A DNA stretch of 64,000 nucleotides from Flavobacterium sp. YO12 (GCF_004119495.1 NZ_NRQU01000002.1:62001-126000); one strand, 5' to 3'; shown: positions 55,101-63,819, counted from the first letter of the stretch. Program-made: numbers and translations. Notes: generated by a model not told the origin, from the letters alone.

Positions 55101-56456
55101 ATGTTCCTTAAAACAACAAATTCTACAGACGACTGTTTTCCCAGAATCCTGCTGTTATTCTTAATTGTATTAACATTCAATGGCTTACAAGCGCAGGAAG
55201 TTCATTCGGTTTCATTACAAGAAGCTTTGAAACTGGCTAGAGAAAACAACAAAAAAATCCTTAGATCTCAATTGGAGGTCACGCTCTCAGAGCAAAACAT
55301 CAAAGAAAGAAAAGAACTTCGACTGCCCGATGTACAGCTAAACGGCATGTATTCGAGAATTACGAATATTACTGAATTCAAAGGAAGCGGCTTCTTGAAT
55401 GGTAAAGAAGTAACAAAGGCAATCCCTGAAATTTATGAGGTCAATTCGACTTTTAAAATGCCAATTTATGCTGGAAATAAGATTAATAATGCCATTAAAA
55501 TTGCAAATCAGGAAAACGAAATTGCGAAAATAAAAACCGAAAAGGTTGAAAATGACATCGAACTGGAAGTTGTAGCCAACTATCTGGCGATTTATAAAAT
55601 GATGGAACTTCAAAAGATTTTTGAAGAAAACATCAAAGAAGAAAAAAGCCGACTGAAAGAAGTACAATCGCTTCAAAAACATGGAACGGTTACGAAAAAC
55701 GAAGTTATTCGTGCCGAATTACAGCTTTCAGATCGCGAATTGAATGCGTTAACTAACTCCAAAAACATTAAAATCGCACTTCACGATCTGAAAACTTTAA
55801 TTCAGATTCCTGAAAACGAGGAAATAGCAATTGACACAACATCAAGTTTAGACGAAATGAGCGGTTTAGATCCGTACGATTATTATATGACTAAAGCGTT
55901 GCAAAACGAAGAAATGCGTATTGCGAGCCAGGAATTAAGTATCAGTAAAACAGAACTGAAACTGGTTAAAGGAAATTATCTGCCAAGCGTTCATTTCTTT
56001 GGGAATTATGGTTTTTATTATCCTAACTATAAATTCTTTCCGCCAAATCCGTATTTGTATACTTTGGGACAAGTAGGAATCGAAGCGACTTTTGATCTTT
56101 CGTCTTTGTATAAAAACAAAACGAAAATGGAACAGGCGAATACCAAAATCAGATGGCAGGAAATGCAGTCAGAAATTGTGAAAGAAGAAATTCAGGACAA
56201 GCTGTATAAAGAACATACACAATATCAAGAAATCCTTGAAAAATTTGTGGTGGTCGACAAAGCGTTGGATTTAGCCAATGAAAATTACCGAATCGTAAAA
56301 GTGAAATACTTAAACCAATTAGTTTTAATAACCGAAATGGTCGATGCTGATAATGCGTTACTTCAGGCGAAATACAACAAAATTTCTACTCATTTAGATG
56401 CGGTTTTAAAACATTATGAATTGCTTCATACGGCTGGGATTATGCCTCAGAGTTAG
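55101..56456 (+). CDS. TolC family outer-membrane efflux channel
   Basis: A 451-residue protein. A signal peptide is present after a short N-terminal extension (about residues 15-32, LLLFLIVLTFNGLQAQ). Two TolC-type repeats of long helices follow (for example SLQEALKLARENNKKILRSQLEVTLSEQNIKERKELRLPDVQL). It forms the trimeric outer-membrane tunnel of the efflux system encoded by this operon, and is followed by the fusion protein gene at 132 bases and by the MFS pump. Confidence 0.9.
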   Translation: MFLKTTNSTDDCFPRILLLFLIVLTFNGLQAQEVHSVSLQEALKLARENNKKILRSQLEVTLSEQNIKERKELRLPDVQLNGMYSRITNITEFKGSGFLNGKEVTKAIPEIYEVNSTFKMPIYAGNKINNAIKIANQENEIAKIKTEKVENDIELEVVANYLAIYKMMELQKIFEENIKEEKSRLKEVQSLQKHGTVTKNEVIRAELQLSDRELNALTNSKNIKIALHDLKTLIQIPENEEIAIDTTSSLDEMSGLDPYDYYMTKALQNEEMRIASQELSISKTELKLVKGNYLPSVHFFGNYGFYYPNYKFFPPNPYLYTLGQVGIEATFDLSSLYKNKTKMEQANTKIRWQEMQSEIVKEEIQDKLYKEHTQYQEILEKFVVVDKALDLANENYRIVKVKYLNQLVLITEMVDADNALLQAKYNKISTHLDAVLKHYELLHTAGIMPQS

Positions 56457-56588
56457 ATAGTTTTAGACTTGATAGAAGAAAGAAGCATGAGAATAGAGTA
56501 AAGATATAGATTTTCAGTTCCGGAAGAACGATTCATATTGTAGCGCCGGATTTTAATCTGGGGGAGAATAATTAAAGATATAAAGTTT

Positions 56589-57638
56589 ATGGTTAAGATA
56601 AAAAATGAAACTAGAAGAAACAGAACGTTTCATATATTAATAACAATTATTGCGTGTACGCTTGTGGTAAGCGGGGTTATTTTAGGAATTTGGTTTTATG
56701 TATTCAATAGAAATCATGAAGAAACCAATGATGCGCAGGTCGAACAATACGTAACGCCAATTATGTCGCGTATTACAGGTTATGTGCAGGAAGTTCGTTT
56801 TAACGAAAATCAGTTTGTGCATAAGGGTGATACTTTGGTTGTGATTGACAATCGCGAATACAAATCAAAATTGAATGTGGCTCTTGCCGATGTTCAAAAC
56901 GCGCAGCAAAACAGTGTTGTGGCGCAGAAAAATGCAGTTACAACAGCAAGTGCAACGGCTATTAACGAATCGCAATTAGAAGGCGCAAAATCGAATCTTT
57001 GGAAAACAAAACTGGAATACGAAAGATATAAAGCTTTGGTAAAAGATGAAGCTGCAACTTCTCAGCAATTAGAAAAAGTAAAAGCAGATTACGAATCGGC
57101 GCAGGCGCATTTTCAGGAAATGAAAAACAGAATTCATTCTGCGACTTTAAGTACTTCTGTTGCTGAAGCAAATGTTCCAACAACGCAAACCAATATTGCT
57201 TCCAAACAAGCTGTGGCTGATAATGCTGCGTTATTTCTTTCGTACACTGTAATTACGGCACCTTACGACGGCTGGGTTGGAAAACGAACTTTACAGTCTG
57301 GACAATTGGTAAAAGAAGGTCAGTCTTTATTATCAATTGTAAGCAAAGAAAAATGGATTACAGCCAATTTTAAAGAAACACAATTGCAATATTTAACTGT
57401 TGGGCAGGATGTTGAAATAAAAGCCGATGCCGTAAGCGACAAAACATTTATTGGTACAATTGCTTCTTTATCTCCAGCGAGTGGGGCAAGATTTTCATTG
57501 CTTCCTCCAGATAATGCAACAGGAAACTTCGTAAAAATCGAGCAAAGAATTCCGGTTAGAATTCAGTTAAAAAACACTGACAAACAGGCTGATTTTTTAA
57601 GAGCGGGAATGAATATTACTGTGATCGCAGCGCACTAA
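56589..57638 (+). CDS. EmrA/HlyD-type membrane-fusion protein
   Basis: A 349-residue adaptor with an N-terminal anchor (about residues 12-34, FHILITIIACTLVVSGVILGIWFYVF). A barrel segment with DAQVEQYVTPIMSRITGYVQEVRFNENQFVHKGDTLVVID is the first lipoyl half, and a coiled-coil hairpin (about 90-215) and the return half (APYDGWVGKRTLQSGQLVKEGQSLLSIV) follow. This is the EmrA layout. It ends one base before the start of the MFS gene, so the two are coupled. Confidence 0.92.
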   Translation: MVKIKNETRRNRTFHILITIIACTLVVSGVILGIWFYVFNRNHEETNDAQVEQYVTPIMSRITGYVQEVRFNENQFVHKGDTLVVIDNREYKSKLNVALADVQNAQQNSVVAQKNAVTTASATAINESQLEGAKSNLWKTKLEYERYKALVKDEAATSQQLEKVKADYESAQAHFQEMKNRIHSATLSTSVAEANVPTTQTNIASKQAVADNAALFLSYTVITAPYDGWVGKRTLQSGQLVKEGQSLLSIVSKEKWITANFKETQLQYLTVGQDVEIKADAVSDKTFIGTIASLSPASGARFSLLPPDNATGNFVKIEQRIPVRIQLKNTDKQADFLRAGMNITVIAAH

Positions 57639-57639
57639 A

Positions 57640-59223
57640 ATGGAAGATAAAAGTATTTTTAAATCCTGGGTTCCAAAATGGGCAATCATTATTATTTTGT
57701 TTGTCTGCCTTTTGCATTCTATGATTTTATTGGGAGTTTACACTTCAAACGTAACGTACGCGGCAAGTTTTCTGGACATTGAGCCCGAAGATTTGCAGTT
57801 TGCGATGTGCGTTACGTACGGAACTTTGCTCGCGACGATTTTGATAGAAAGTAGGTTTTCGAGTTTTTTCCCTGCAAAAAACTACCTGATGGCGGTTTAT
57901 TCCTTAATCGGGATTACGATTGTTTCATCAGCATATATTACCAATTTTTATCTTTTTTTAATGCTGAGAATCGCCGAGGGAATCCTGATGGCGCTTCCGG
58001 TAATTACAATAAGACAATTGTTGATTGAGCAGTTTAATTCTAAAAATGCCATTATTATTGGGTTTTCGTTTTATTACGGTTCGCTGTTATTGTCAACGCC
58101 TTTTATTATGAATATTGCAGTTTGGTTTCTGGATCATTACGATTGGAAATACATGCTCTATGTTTCGGGCGGATTACAGGTTTTGAATGTCTTTTTAATC
58201 TTAGTTACTTTTCGTGGGCACCGAATCACAAAGAAAATTCCGTTGTATCAAATCGATTGGATGAGTTATTTTTTGGTTTTAACTGCCATTCTTTGCGGTG
58301 CTTACTTTTTTGTTTATGCCGAGAAAAAATATTGGTTTGATTCCTCTCAAATGGTTCTAACCTTAATGATTGCTTTAATCACGGGAGGTTTGTTCATCTT
58401 TAAAGAACTTTTGGTAAAAAGACCAACCTTTGATTTTGAAGTTTTTAAATACGCCAATCTCCGAATCGGATTTTTATTGTTTTTCCTTTTTTATATCAGC
58501 AGAGCAACGCTGAGTCTTTGTCATTCGGCAATGTTTTCGATTTGGAATTGGGATCCGTCGCGTGTTGCGGGTGTGCAATACATAAACGGACTAGGAAATG
58601 TGATTGGGCTTATTTTAGCGGCATTTTTCCTGATGAAATCGGTTTCTACCAAAATCATTTTTATGATTGGGTTTACGTTAATTGCCATTTTTCATTTTTG
58701 GTTTACGTTTCTTTTTGTACCAGATGTAGCTTTGTCTGATATTATTATTCCGTATGTTTTACAAGGAATTGGAGTTGGGTTTTTATTCGTTCCTTTAATC
58801 TTGTTTACAACATCTTCGGTTCCGGCAAAAATGGCGGTTTCTTCTGGAATTGTTGGGGTTTCAGGTCGTTTTTGGGGAAGCACGATTGGTTTTTGCGTGA
58901 TGCAGAATGCGGTTGTGTTTTTAAATAAAAAACACTTTTTAAAACTAAGTCAGTTTGTAACGGGTGAAAATCCCGAAGCACAGCAAACTATTGCTTCAAC
59001 AGCGCAGAGCTTTATGGCAAAAGGATATTCAGTAGATAATGCCAATACTTTGGCGCTGAAAAAAGTCTTCGGAACAGTTGCCAAGCAAGCCACTTTATTG
59101 GCCGATATGGAGATTTATACCATTGTAGGTTATGGTTTGGTGGTTTTGATTATTCTAATTGCGTGTAATCAGCATTTGAGACAGACTATGACTTTGGTTA
59201 AAAGTAAAATTTGGATTGGTTAG
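57640..59223 (+). CDS. MFS drug exporter (DHA2/EmrB type)
   Basis: A 527-residue MFS protein with 14 hydrophobic segments. It begins at the base after the fusion-protein stop. The cytoplasmic loop between helices 2 and 3 and the motif LMLRIAEGILMALPVITIRQLLIEQF match the DHA2 family. With the EmrA-like adaptor and TolC-like channel upstream it forms a complete proton-driven tripartite exporter across both membranes. Substrates cannot be read from the sequence. Its composition matches the neighbouring genes, with no sign of recent import. Confidence 0.92.
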   Translation: MEDKSIFKSWVPKWAIIIILFVCLLHSMILLGVYTSNVTYAASFLDIEPEDLQFAMCVTYGTLLATILIESRFSSFFPAKNYLMAVYSLIGITIVSSAYITNFYLFLMLRIAEGILMALPVITIRQLLIEQFNSKNAIIIGFSFYYGSLLLSTPFIMNIAVWFLDHYDWKYMLYVSGGLQVLNVFLILVTFRGHRITKKIPLYQIDWMSYFLVLTAILCGAYFFVYAEKKYWFDSSQMVLTLMIALITGGLFIFKELLVKRPTFDFEVFKYANLRIGFLLFFLFYISRATLSLCHSAMFSIWNWDPSRVAGVQYINGLGNVIGLILAAFFLMKSVSTKIIFMIGFTLIAIFHFWFTFLFVPDVALSDIIIPYVLQGIGVGFLFVPLILFTTSSVPAKMAVSSGIVGVSGRFWGSTIGFCVMQNAVVFLNKKHFLKLSQFVTGENPEAQQTIASTAQSFMAKGYSVDNANTLALKKVFGTVAKQATLLADMEIYTIVGYGLVVLIILIACNQHLRQTMTLVKSKIWIG

Positions 59224-59231
59224 AGAATTAA

Positions 59232-59426
59232 TCTCGCAAAGTCGCAGAGGCGCAAAGATTTTTATTTTTAAAGCCACAGATTAAGAGGATTTAAAAGGAT
59301 TTTTTTTCACGCAGATTCCGCAGATTTTAGCAGATTTAATTTTATAATTATCTGCGTTTATCTGCTTAAATCTTTTTAAAAATCTGCGTGAAACAAAAAA
59401 TTTTGCGCCTCTGCGACTTCGCGAGA
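59232..59426. repeat. nested inverted repeats (GCAAAGTCGCAGAGGCGC and CAGATTT)
   Basis: Outer arms TCTCGCAAAGTCGCAGAGG and the near-complement ending CTCTGCGACTTCGCGAGA enclose several CAGATTT/AAATCTG arms. Between the MFS gene and the HAD gene, no coding frame. Confidence 0.85.
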
Positions 59427-59520
59427 TTCAAAAAAAAACCTTAGCGAATCTCTGCGGAAAATCTCTGCGCAACTCTGCGGAAATAATTATCTTGCAGCCG
59501 TTAAAAAAACAAAATATAAA

Positions 59521-60180
59521 ATGAAACAGCAATGTGTAATTTTTGATATGGATGGCGTGATTTCGCACACCAATCCGTATCATGTGAAGGCTTTTGAGGC
59601 GTTTTTCGATAAATATAATGTTCCTTATACCAACGAAGAATTTGAAGAACATATGTACGGAAAACACAATAGTTATATCATGTCGCATTTCTTCAAGCGC
59701 CCAATTACGGGAGAAGAACTGATAAAACTAGAAGACGAAAAAGAAGGAATGTTTCGTGAAATTTATAAAGACAAAGTCGATACGATTCCACATTATTTGG
59801 ATTTTTTAAGCGAATTAAAAGCTCGCGGATTTAAAACAGCTGTTGCAACATCGGCGCCGCGTGCGAATTTGGATTTGATTGCAAACGCTTTGAAAATCGC
59901 AGACAAAATGGATTCGATGATGTCGAGTGAAGATGTTACACATCATAAACCAAATCCCGAAGTATATTTAGAATCCGCAAAACGTGTTGGCGTTTCTCCG
60001 TCTGATTGTGTGGTTTTCGAAGATTCTTTTTCGGGCATTACAGCAGGACTAAATGCAGGAATGAAAGTCGTTGGCGTTTTAAGTACGCATACAAAAGAAC
60101 AACTTCCACCATGTAGTTTTTATATTAATGATTACAGCGAAGTTAATGTCGATAAAGTTTTGGAATTATTAAATAGCTAA
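59521..60180 (+). CDS. HAD-superfamily phosphatase (beta-phosphoglucomutase-like)
   Basis: A 219-residue HAD-IA protein. Motif I is FDMDGVISHT (DxD nucleophile at the N-terminus), motif II ATSAPRANLD, motif III K and motif IV VVFEDSFSGITAGLNAGM. The cap between motifs I and II is helical. Closest in style to beta-phosphoglucomutase, but the catalytic roles of the cap cannot be assigned. Cytosolic. Confidence 0.9.
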   Translation: MKQQCVIFDMDGVISHTNPYHVKAFEAFFDKYNVPYTNEEFEEHMYGKHNSYIMSHFFKRPITGEELIKLEDEKEGMFREIYKDKVDTIPHYLDFLSELKARGFKTAVATSAPRANLDLIANALKIADKMDSMMSSEDVTHHKPNPEVYLESAKRVGVSPSDCVVFEDSFSGITAGLNAGMKVVGVLSTHTKEQLPPCSFYINDYSEVNVDKVLELLNS

Positions 60181-60226
60181 AATTTTTAAACCATATAAGT
60201 AATATAAGTTCATTTTAATAGAACAG

Positions 60227-60264
60227 ACCTTTATCAAAGTTTAAAACTTTGATAAAGGTTTTTT
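60227..60264 (+). terminator. terminator after HAD gene
   Basis: ACCTTTATCAAAGTTT and its complement, 16-base stem, then T6. A half copy of the AACCATATAAGT repeat lies just before it. Confidence 0.8.
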
Positions 60265-60283
60265 GCATAATTAACCGCAATCT

Positions 60284-60383
60284 TGTCATTTCGACGAAGG
60301 AGAAATCTTCGCGAGAAGCTCTACAAAGATTTGCTTTTTGTTGCGGAGTTACTTTCGAAGATTTCTCCTTCGTCAAAATGACA
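60284..60383. repeat. ~100-bp TGTCATT inverted repeat, copy 5 (complete)
   Basis: Begins TGTCATTTCGACGAAGGAGA and ends with the complement, CTCCTTCGTCAAAATGACA. Shortest arms of the set. Confidence 0.9.
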
Positions 60384-60499
60384 AACTAGACTTAAAAACA
60401 AATAAACGATATGAATTGCCTTCAGTTTTTAACTGGAGTTTTTTTTATGTTTGAAAGGAAAGGCTTTAGTTGAAATTTTCTCCGATTGTAAAGATTGAT

Positions 60500-61001
60500 C
60501 TAAAAAACAAGATCATACATTCGGGGAAAATCTTTATTGTATACTAATTTGATTGTATCTCCTATTCTGTATTTGTTTTCTTCGTCAGTATGATAATATG
60601 TTATGAATTCTGTATTATTTGCAAAGTATTTGCAATTTATTAGCCAATCTTTTTTTGTTTTTTTTCTATCAATGACTATACACTTTGTTGTTTTTCCATT
60701 TGTTTTTAATTCTTTTTCTTGTCTATATTTTTGAAAAAGCCCATATGTTGGCCCAACGATTAATATTGATAAAGCACAAATTCCTAAAGTTTTATTCAGA
60801 CCTGTTTTTTTGATTTATTGATTTTACAGTCTTGAATAATAAATAGGGTAAGAGTAAAAATATTAATGGAAGTACTGACCAACCTACAACTTTATATTTT
60901 GGATAAGCTATTTCTTTAGGGATAAAATACAGAAAGAACAGAAAGAAAAATAAGGATATAAATCTATAAAAGACTATTCTTTTGTGTTTTGATGTCAACA
61001 T
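60500..61001 (-). pseudogene. small membrane protein, split by a frameshift
   Basis: The annotated 69-residue frame (61001 to 60792) has two helices (MLTSKHKRIVFYRFISLFFF... and GWSVLPLIFLLLPYLLFK). The next frame has no start but runs on without stop as KTGLNKTLGICALSILIVGP, then TYGLFQKYRQEKELKTNG and later INCKYFANNTEFITYYHTDEENKYRIGDTIKLVYNK to a stop at 60500. Removing one A from the A7 run before the stop fuses both into one protein of about 166 residues with three helices and a soluble C-terminal domain. The soluble part resembles small Bacteroidetes membrane proteins of unknown function. The break is most likely artificial. Confidence 0.65.
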
Positions 61002-61022
61002 TTATTAGTGAATTTCATATTC

Positions 61023-61253
61023 TTATTTCAAAGGAAAATCAAGTAATTCTTTAAGATCAATATCTAAAGCATTTGCGATTCGTATAAGGGTTCTTATACC
61101 TGTATTTATTTCAGCTCTTTCAATTCTGCCGATCTGATTTTTTGGAATATCACAATCATCAGCTAAAGCTTGCTGTGATAAGCCTTTTTTTTCACGAAGT
61201 TGCCTAATGTGAATGCCAAGATTTGCAATAAAAGTTTCTTCTGAAATATTCAT
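61023..61253 (-). CDS. XRE-type helix-turn-helix regulator
   Basis: A 76-residue Cro/CI-type protein: LGIHIRQLREKKGLSQQALADDCDIPKNQIGRIERAEINTGIRTLIRIANALDIDLKELL. The whole is one HTH_3 domain with no extra ligand domain. It is divergent from the small gene at 61337, with a palindrome between them. Its start is 22 bases upstream of the split membrane gene on the same strand, so they are probably cotranscribed. Confidence 0.85.
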   Translation of the reverse strand: MNISEETFIANLGIHIRQLREKKGLSQQALADDCDIPKNQIGRIERAEINTGIRTLIRIANALDIDLKELLDFPLK

Positions 61254-61287
61254 ATTTCAAAAGTCATAACAATTATTTTTTAATAAG

Positions 61288-61301
61288 ACACAAATTTGTG
61301 T
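61288..61301. promoter_or_regulatory. perfect palindrome, likely XRE operator
   Basis: ACACAAATTTGTGT, 14 bases, in the 84-base gap between the divergent XRE gene and the small gene at 61337. The size and dyad symmetry fit a dimeric Cro/CI-like operator. Confidence 0.6.
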
Positions 61302-61336
61302 TCAAAATCATTACATTTGACTTAAAAAATAAGATA

Positions 61337-61570
61337 ATGATTACAGAAACACTTTCGAAAGAAGTTGAAAATAGATTAAAAGATTTTTTTACTGATATTA
61401 TCGATCCAAAAGATATGGCAAAATCGATGCGACAAGTAAATTATGCGCTTTCGTTATGTTCCATGCGAGGATGCGAAACCTTAGAATCTGAGTTGTCTAA
61501 TATCGATGATAATTTTTATTGGCTTAATAAATTAGCTGAAGTTTTAGATCCTTATTTGGATGTGGAGTAA
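61337..61570 (+). CDS. small protein, paralogue of 44915-45151
   Basis: A 77-residue protein from the ATG at 61337 (MITETLSKEVENRLKDFFTDIIDPKDMAK); the 13-residue extension upstream runs into the palindrome and was rejected. It aligns without gaps with the product at 44915 (about half identical), with the same FF, DPK, RQ.NY, CET and YWLN blocks. No recognised domain. It is divergent from the XRE gene. Confidence 0.7.
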   Translation: MITETLSKEVENRLKDFFTDIIDPKDMAKSMRQVNYALSLCSMRGCETLESELSNIDDNFYWLNKLAEVLDPYLDVE

Positions 61571-61606
61571 ACAAATGATTTAAAACAGAAAGTTATCACA
61601 AAGTAT

Positions 61607-61706
61607 TGTCATTTCGAGGAACGAGAAATCGCACTCGGATATGTACAAAGATTAGGGGTTTTCTTTGCGGAGTTTCTAGTGCGATTTCTCGTTCCTCGAA
61701 ATGACA
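61607..61706. repeat. ~100-bp TGTCATT inverted repeat, copy 6 (complete)
   Basis: Begins TGTCATTTCGAGGAACGAGA and ends with its complement TCTCGTTCCTCGAAATGACA. The arms differ from the other copies, but both sides match each other. Confidence 0.9.
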
Positions 61707-61745
61707 AAACTATACGGATTTTTAGGATTATTTATAAGTTCAAAA

Positions 61746-62591
61746 TCATTTCTCAGCGGCAATTACTAGTGCGTTACCGTCGATGATTACATCTCCGTCA
61801 GGGAATTTTTCATTTACTAAATTAAAAACTTCTTGTTTTATTTTTTCTCTCATTTCATCATCGGCATTGCTGAGCGCAGCGACAAAAGGCGCGGCAATTT
61901 CTGTGATCAGATTCCAGTAGACCTCTGCAGTACCGCAGTTTAATTTGCCAGTAAGCTCTGTTTCGGAAGTGTTTTTAAATCCTGCTTGTTTAAAAATATC
62001 TGTCAGTAAACCACTTTTCGAACAGCGAAACATTCCTGGAGCTTCGGGCGGAGGAGGAGTGAGCTGCATGTTTCTGTTAATCGTTCCACCAACAGCAGTA
62101 ACCCAGAAATTTTTCTCAGGTCCGCTCCAGACTGCGGTTGCGATTTTGCCTCCGGGTTTCAGAACTCGATACATTTCTTTTGCTGCTAAAAGCATATCAG
62201 GAAAAAACATAAAACCCATTCGGCAGCTTATAGCGTCGAAAGTATTGTCGTAAAAAGGAAGTTCGGTGACATCGCAAGCTTTAAATTCGACATTTGTAAT
62301 TCCTTTTTTAAAAGCATTTTCACGGGCAATGGTGAGCATATCGTCAGCGAGATCGGTAATAATGACTTTTCCGTCAGAAAGCATCGCAGCAATGCTCAAA
62401 CCCGGTTCGCCAGTTCCAGCCGCGACATCTAAAATTACGTCTGATCCTTTTGGGTTTATCGAACGAATAATTTCATCGGCAAAAGGCCTCATAAAATCCA
62501 GAATTTCATGATCCCATTTTTTCCAGCCTGGAGAAAATTTGTTCCAAGATGCTTTTTGTTGTTCCCGTATTTCTTGAAGTTGTGGTTCCAT
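61746..62591 (-). CDS. class I SAM-dependent methyltransferase (UbiE-like)
   Basis: A 281-residue methyltransferase. Motif I is VILDVAAGTGEPGLSIA (about residue 55), a D for the ribose follows, motif II is NVEFKACDVTELPFYDNTFDAISCRMG and motif III YRVLKPGGKIATAVW. This is the UbiE/COQ5 pattern, but the C-terminal part differs and no ubiquinone or menaquinone genes lie nearby. The substrate is unknown. Cytosolic. Confidence 0.85.
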   Translation of the reverse strand: MEPQLQEIREQQKASWNKFSPGWKKWDHEILDFMRPFADEIIRSINPKGSDVILDVAAGTGEPGLSIAAMLSDGKVIITDLADDMLTIARENAFKKGITNVEFKACDVTELPFYDNTFDAISCRMGFMFFPDMLLAAKEMYRVLKPGGKIATAVWSGPEKNFWVTAVGGTINRNMQLTPPPPEAPGMFRCSKSGLLTDIFKQAGFKNTSETELTGKLNCGTAEVYWNLITEIAAPFVAALSNADDEMREKIKQEVFNLVNEKFPDGDVIIDGNALVIAAEK

Positions 62592-62809
62592 TTTGTTTAT
62601 TGTTAGGTTGTTGAAAACGAATTTTATAACCGAAACAAAATTTGGGGAATTTGTTCTGCAATAGGCAAAGAGAAGAGTTTATTGGCAGATTTTTTTGGAT
62701 TGGCAAAGATACGGAAGAAATCTTTTTGTTGGATTGGATTTGATGTTAATTTATTGGTTGTTAGTGTTTTGATTGTTTTTTATTCGTCAGAATGAATTTT
62801 TACAAAGTT

Positions 62810-62912
62810 TGTCATTTCGACGTAAGGAGAAATCGCACTAGAAACTCCGTAAAGAAAATCGCCAATCTTTGTAGGTATACAAGTGTGATTTCTCCTTACG
62901 TCGAAATGACAA
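62810..62912. repeat. ~100-bp TGTCATT inverted repeat, copy 7 (complete)
   Basis: Begins TGTCATTTCGACGTAAGGAG and ends with its complement CTCCTTACGTCGAAATGACA. It lies in the 600-base gap upstream of the gene at 63193, which has no other gene. Confidence 0.9.
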
Positions 62913-62943
62913 GATTGCGGTTACTTTATCTTCAACGGATTAA

Positions 62944-62961
62944 TCCCGATAGCTATCGGGA
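62944..62961. repeat. perfect 18-base palindrome TCCCGATAGCTATCGGGA
   Basis: Self-complementary over all 18 bases. A similar core occurs at about 49229. Confidence 0.8.
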
Positions 62962-63192
62962 CGGCGCTGCAAAATGAATCATTCTGCTAGAATTTTTAAG
63001 TGTTCCATAGGAACAAAATGTATTGTAGGGATGGATTTTAATCCATCTTTGCGGTTAGAATTGCCACAACTTTAATCAAAGCAAAATCTATTTAAACAAT
63101 TAATGAATAAATTTTTCATTTTACGATTTTCCGTAAAACTGTAAATACATGTCAAACTACATTTGATCATTAATTAATTTAAATAGAAAAAA

Positions 63193-63648
63193 ATGAAAAA
63201 TTTATTATTAGCAATTGTTTTGGTTTTAGGCTTTAATCTTAATGCACAAATAATTAAGCTTTCAGAGGTTGCAAAACCAGATGAAGTGATTTCTGTAAAT
63301 ATGGGAACTACGAAAATAAATAAGTATGGTGAAATTTATTTTTTAGATATGCCAGACCTAACTTCTGTAAGTGATAAAAGATGGAGCTATGAATTAAAGA
63401 AAAGAGAAATGATAGAGATTTATAATGAAGTTTTTAAGACAATGAATAGTGCTGAATATAAAAAAGGGGAACGTTTTGTTTATAGAAATTGGAAAGGAGA
63501 TTTAGTGGGGATTCTTTATGATAAAACGATGGGGACTAAAAGTATTCAGTTTGTGATAATGCAAAACAAATCAGTGGAGCATATTGGTGGACCGCTTACC
63601 TTGAAAAATTTACAAAAATTATTTGGGATAGACGATGTGCAGAAATAG
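63193..63648 (+). CDS. secreted protein of unknown function
   Basis: The 151-residue protein has a signal peptide (MKNLLLAIVLVLGFNLNAQ). The mature part is mixed, with alternating strands and Lys/Glu-rich helices (RWSYELKKREMIEIYNEVFKTMNSAEYKKGERFVYRNWKGDLVGILYDK). No catalytic motif, no Cys in the mature part. I do not recognise the family. It shares a terminator with the convergent tRNA-Leu. Confidence 0.75.
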   Translation: MKNLLLAIVLVLGFNLNAQIIKLSEVAKPDEVISVNMGTTKINKYGEIYFLDMPDLTSVSDKRWSYELKKREMIEIYNEVFKTMNSAEYKKGERFVYRNWKGDLVGILYDKTMGTKSIQFVIMQNKSVEHIGGPLTLKNLQKLFGIDDVQK

Positions 63649-63660
63649 AGCTAAAAACAA

Positions 63661-63693
63661 AAAAGCTTCTGAAATATCTTCAGAAGCTTTTTT
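63661..63693. terminator. bidirectional terminator
   Basis: AAAAGCTTCTGAA, ATATC, and the complementary arm with a T-run, between the secreted-protein gene and the tRNA-Leu on the opposite strand. Confidence 0.85.
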
Positions 63694-63695
63694 AG

Positions 63696-63777
63696 TGCGG
63701 ATAATAGGACTCGAACCTACACGCCTTGCGGCACCAGATCCTAAGTCTGGCATGTCTACCAATTTCACCATATCCGC
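63696..63777 (-). tRNA. tRNA-Leu (TAG)
   Basis: On the minus strand, an 82-base tRNA with a long class II variable arm. The acceptor is GCGGATA with TATCCGC, the discriminator A. The anticodon arm is CCAGA, CTTAGGA, TCTGG, giving anticodon TAG for CUA. The D-loop (TGGTGAAATTGGTAGACA) is typical of tRNA-Leu. No CCA is encoded. Confidence 0.97.
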
Positions 63778-63790
63778 GTAATTGTGGGTG

Positions 63791-63819
63791 CAAAGATAAG
63801 CATACTTTCGAATATTCAA
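63791..63819 (-). promoter_or_regulatory. promoter of tRNA-Leu
   Basis: On the minus strand TTG (63819-63817), 18 bases, TATCTTTG (63798-63791), 13 bases before the tRNA 5' end. Confidence 0.65.

Noticed and set aside
11121-62912. TGTCATT elements as simple transcription terminators
   Set aside because: Some copies are in gaps where no terminator is needed or follow an existing terminator, and arms are too long and conserved at the ends for that role alone.
62792-62977. 61-codon frame on the plus strand near 62792
   Set aside because: It translates the arms of the TGTCATT repeat and the TCCCGATAGC palindrome, not a gene.
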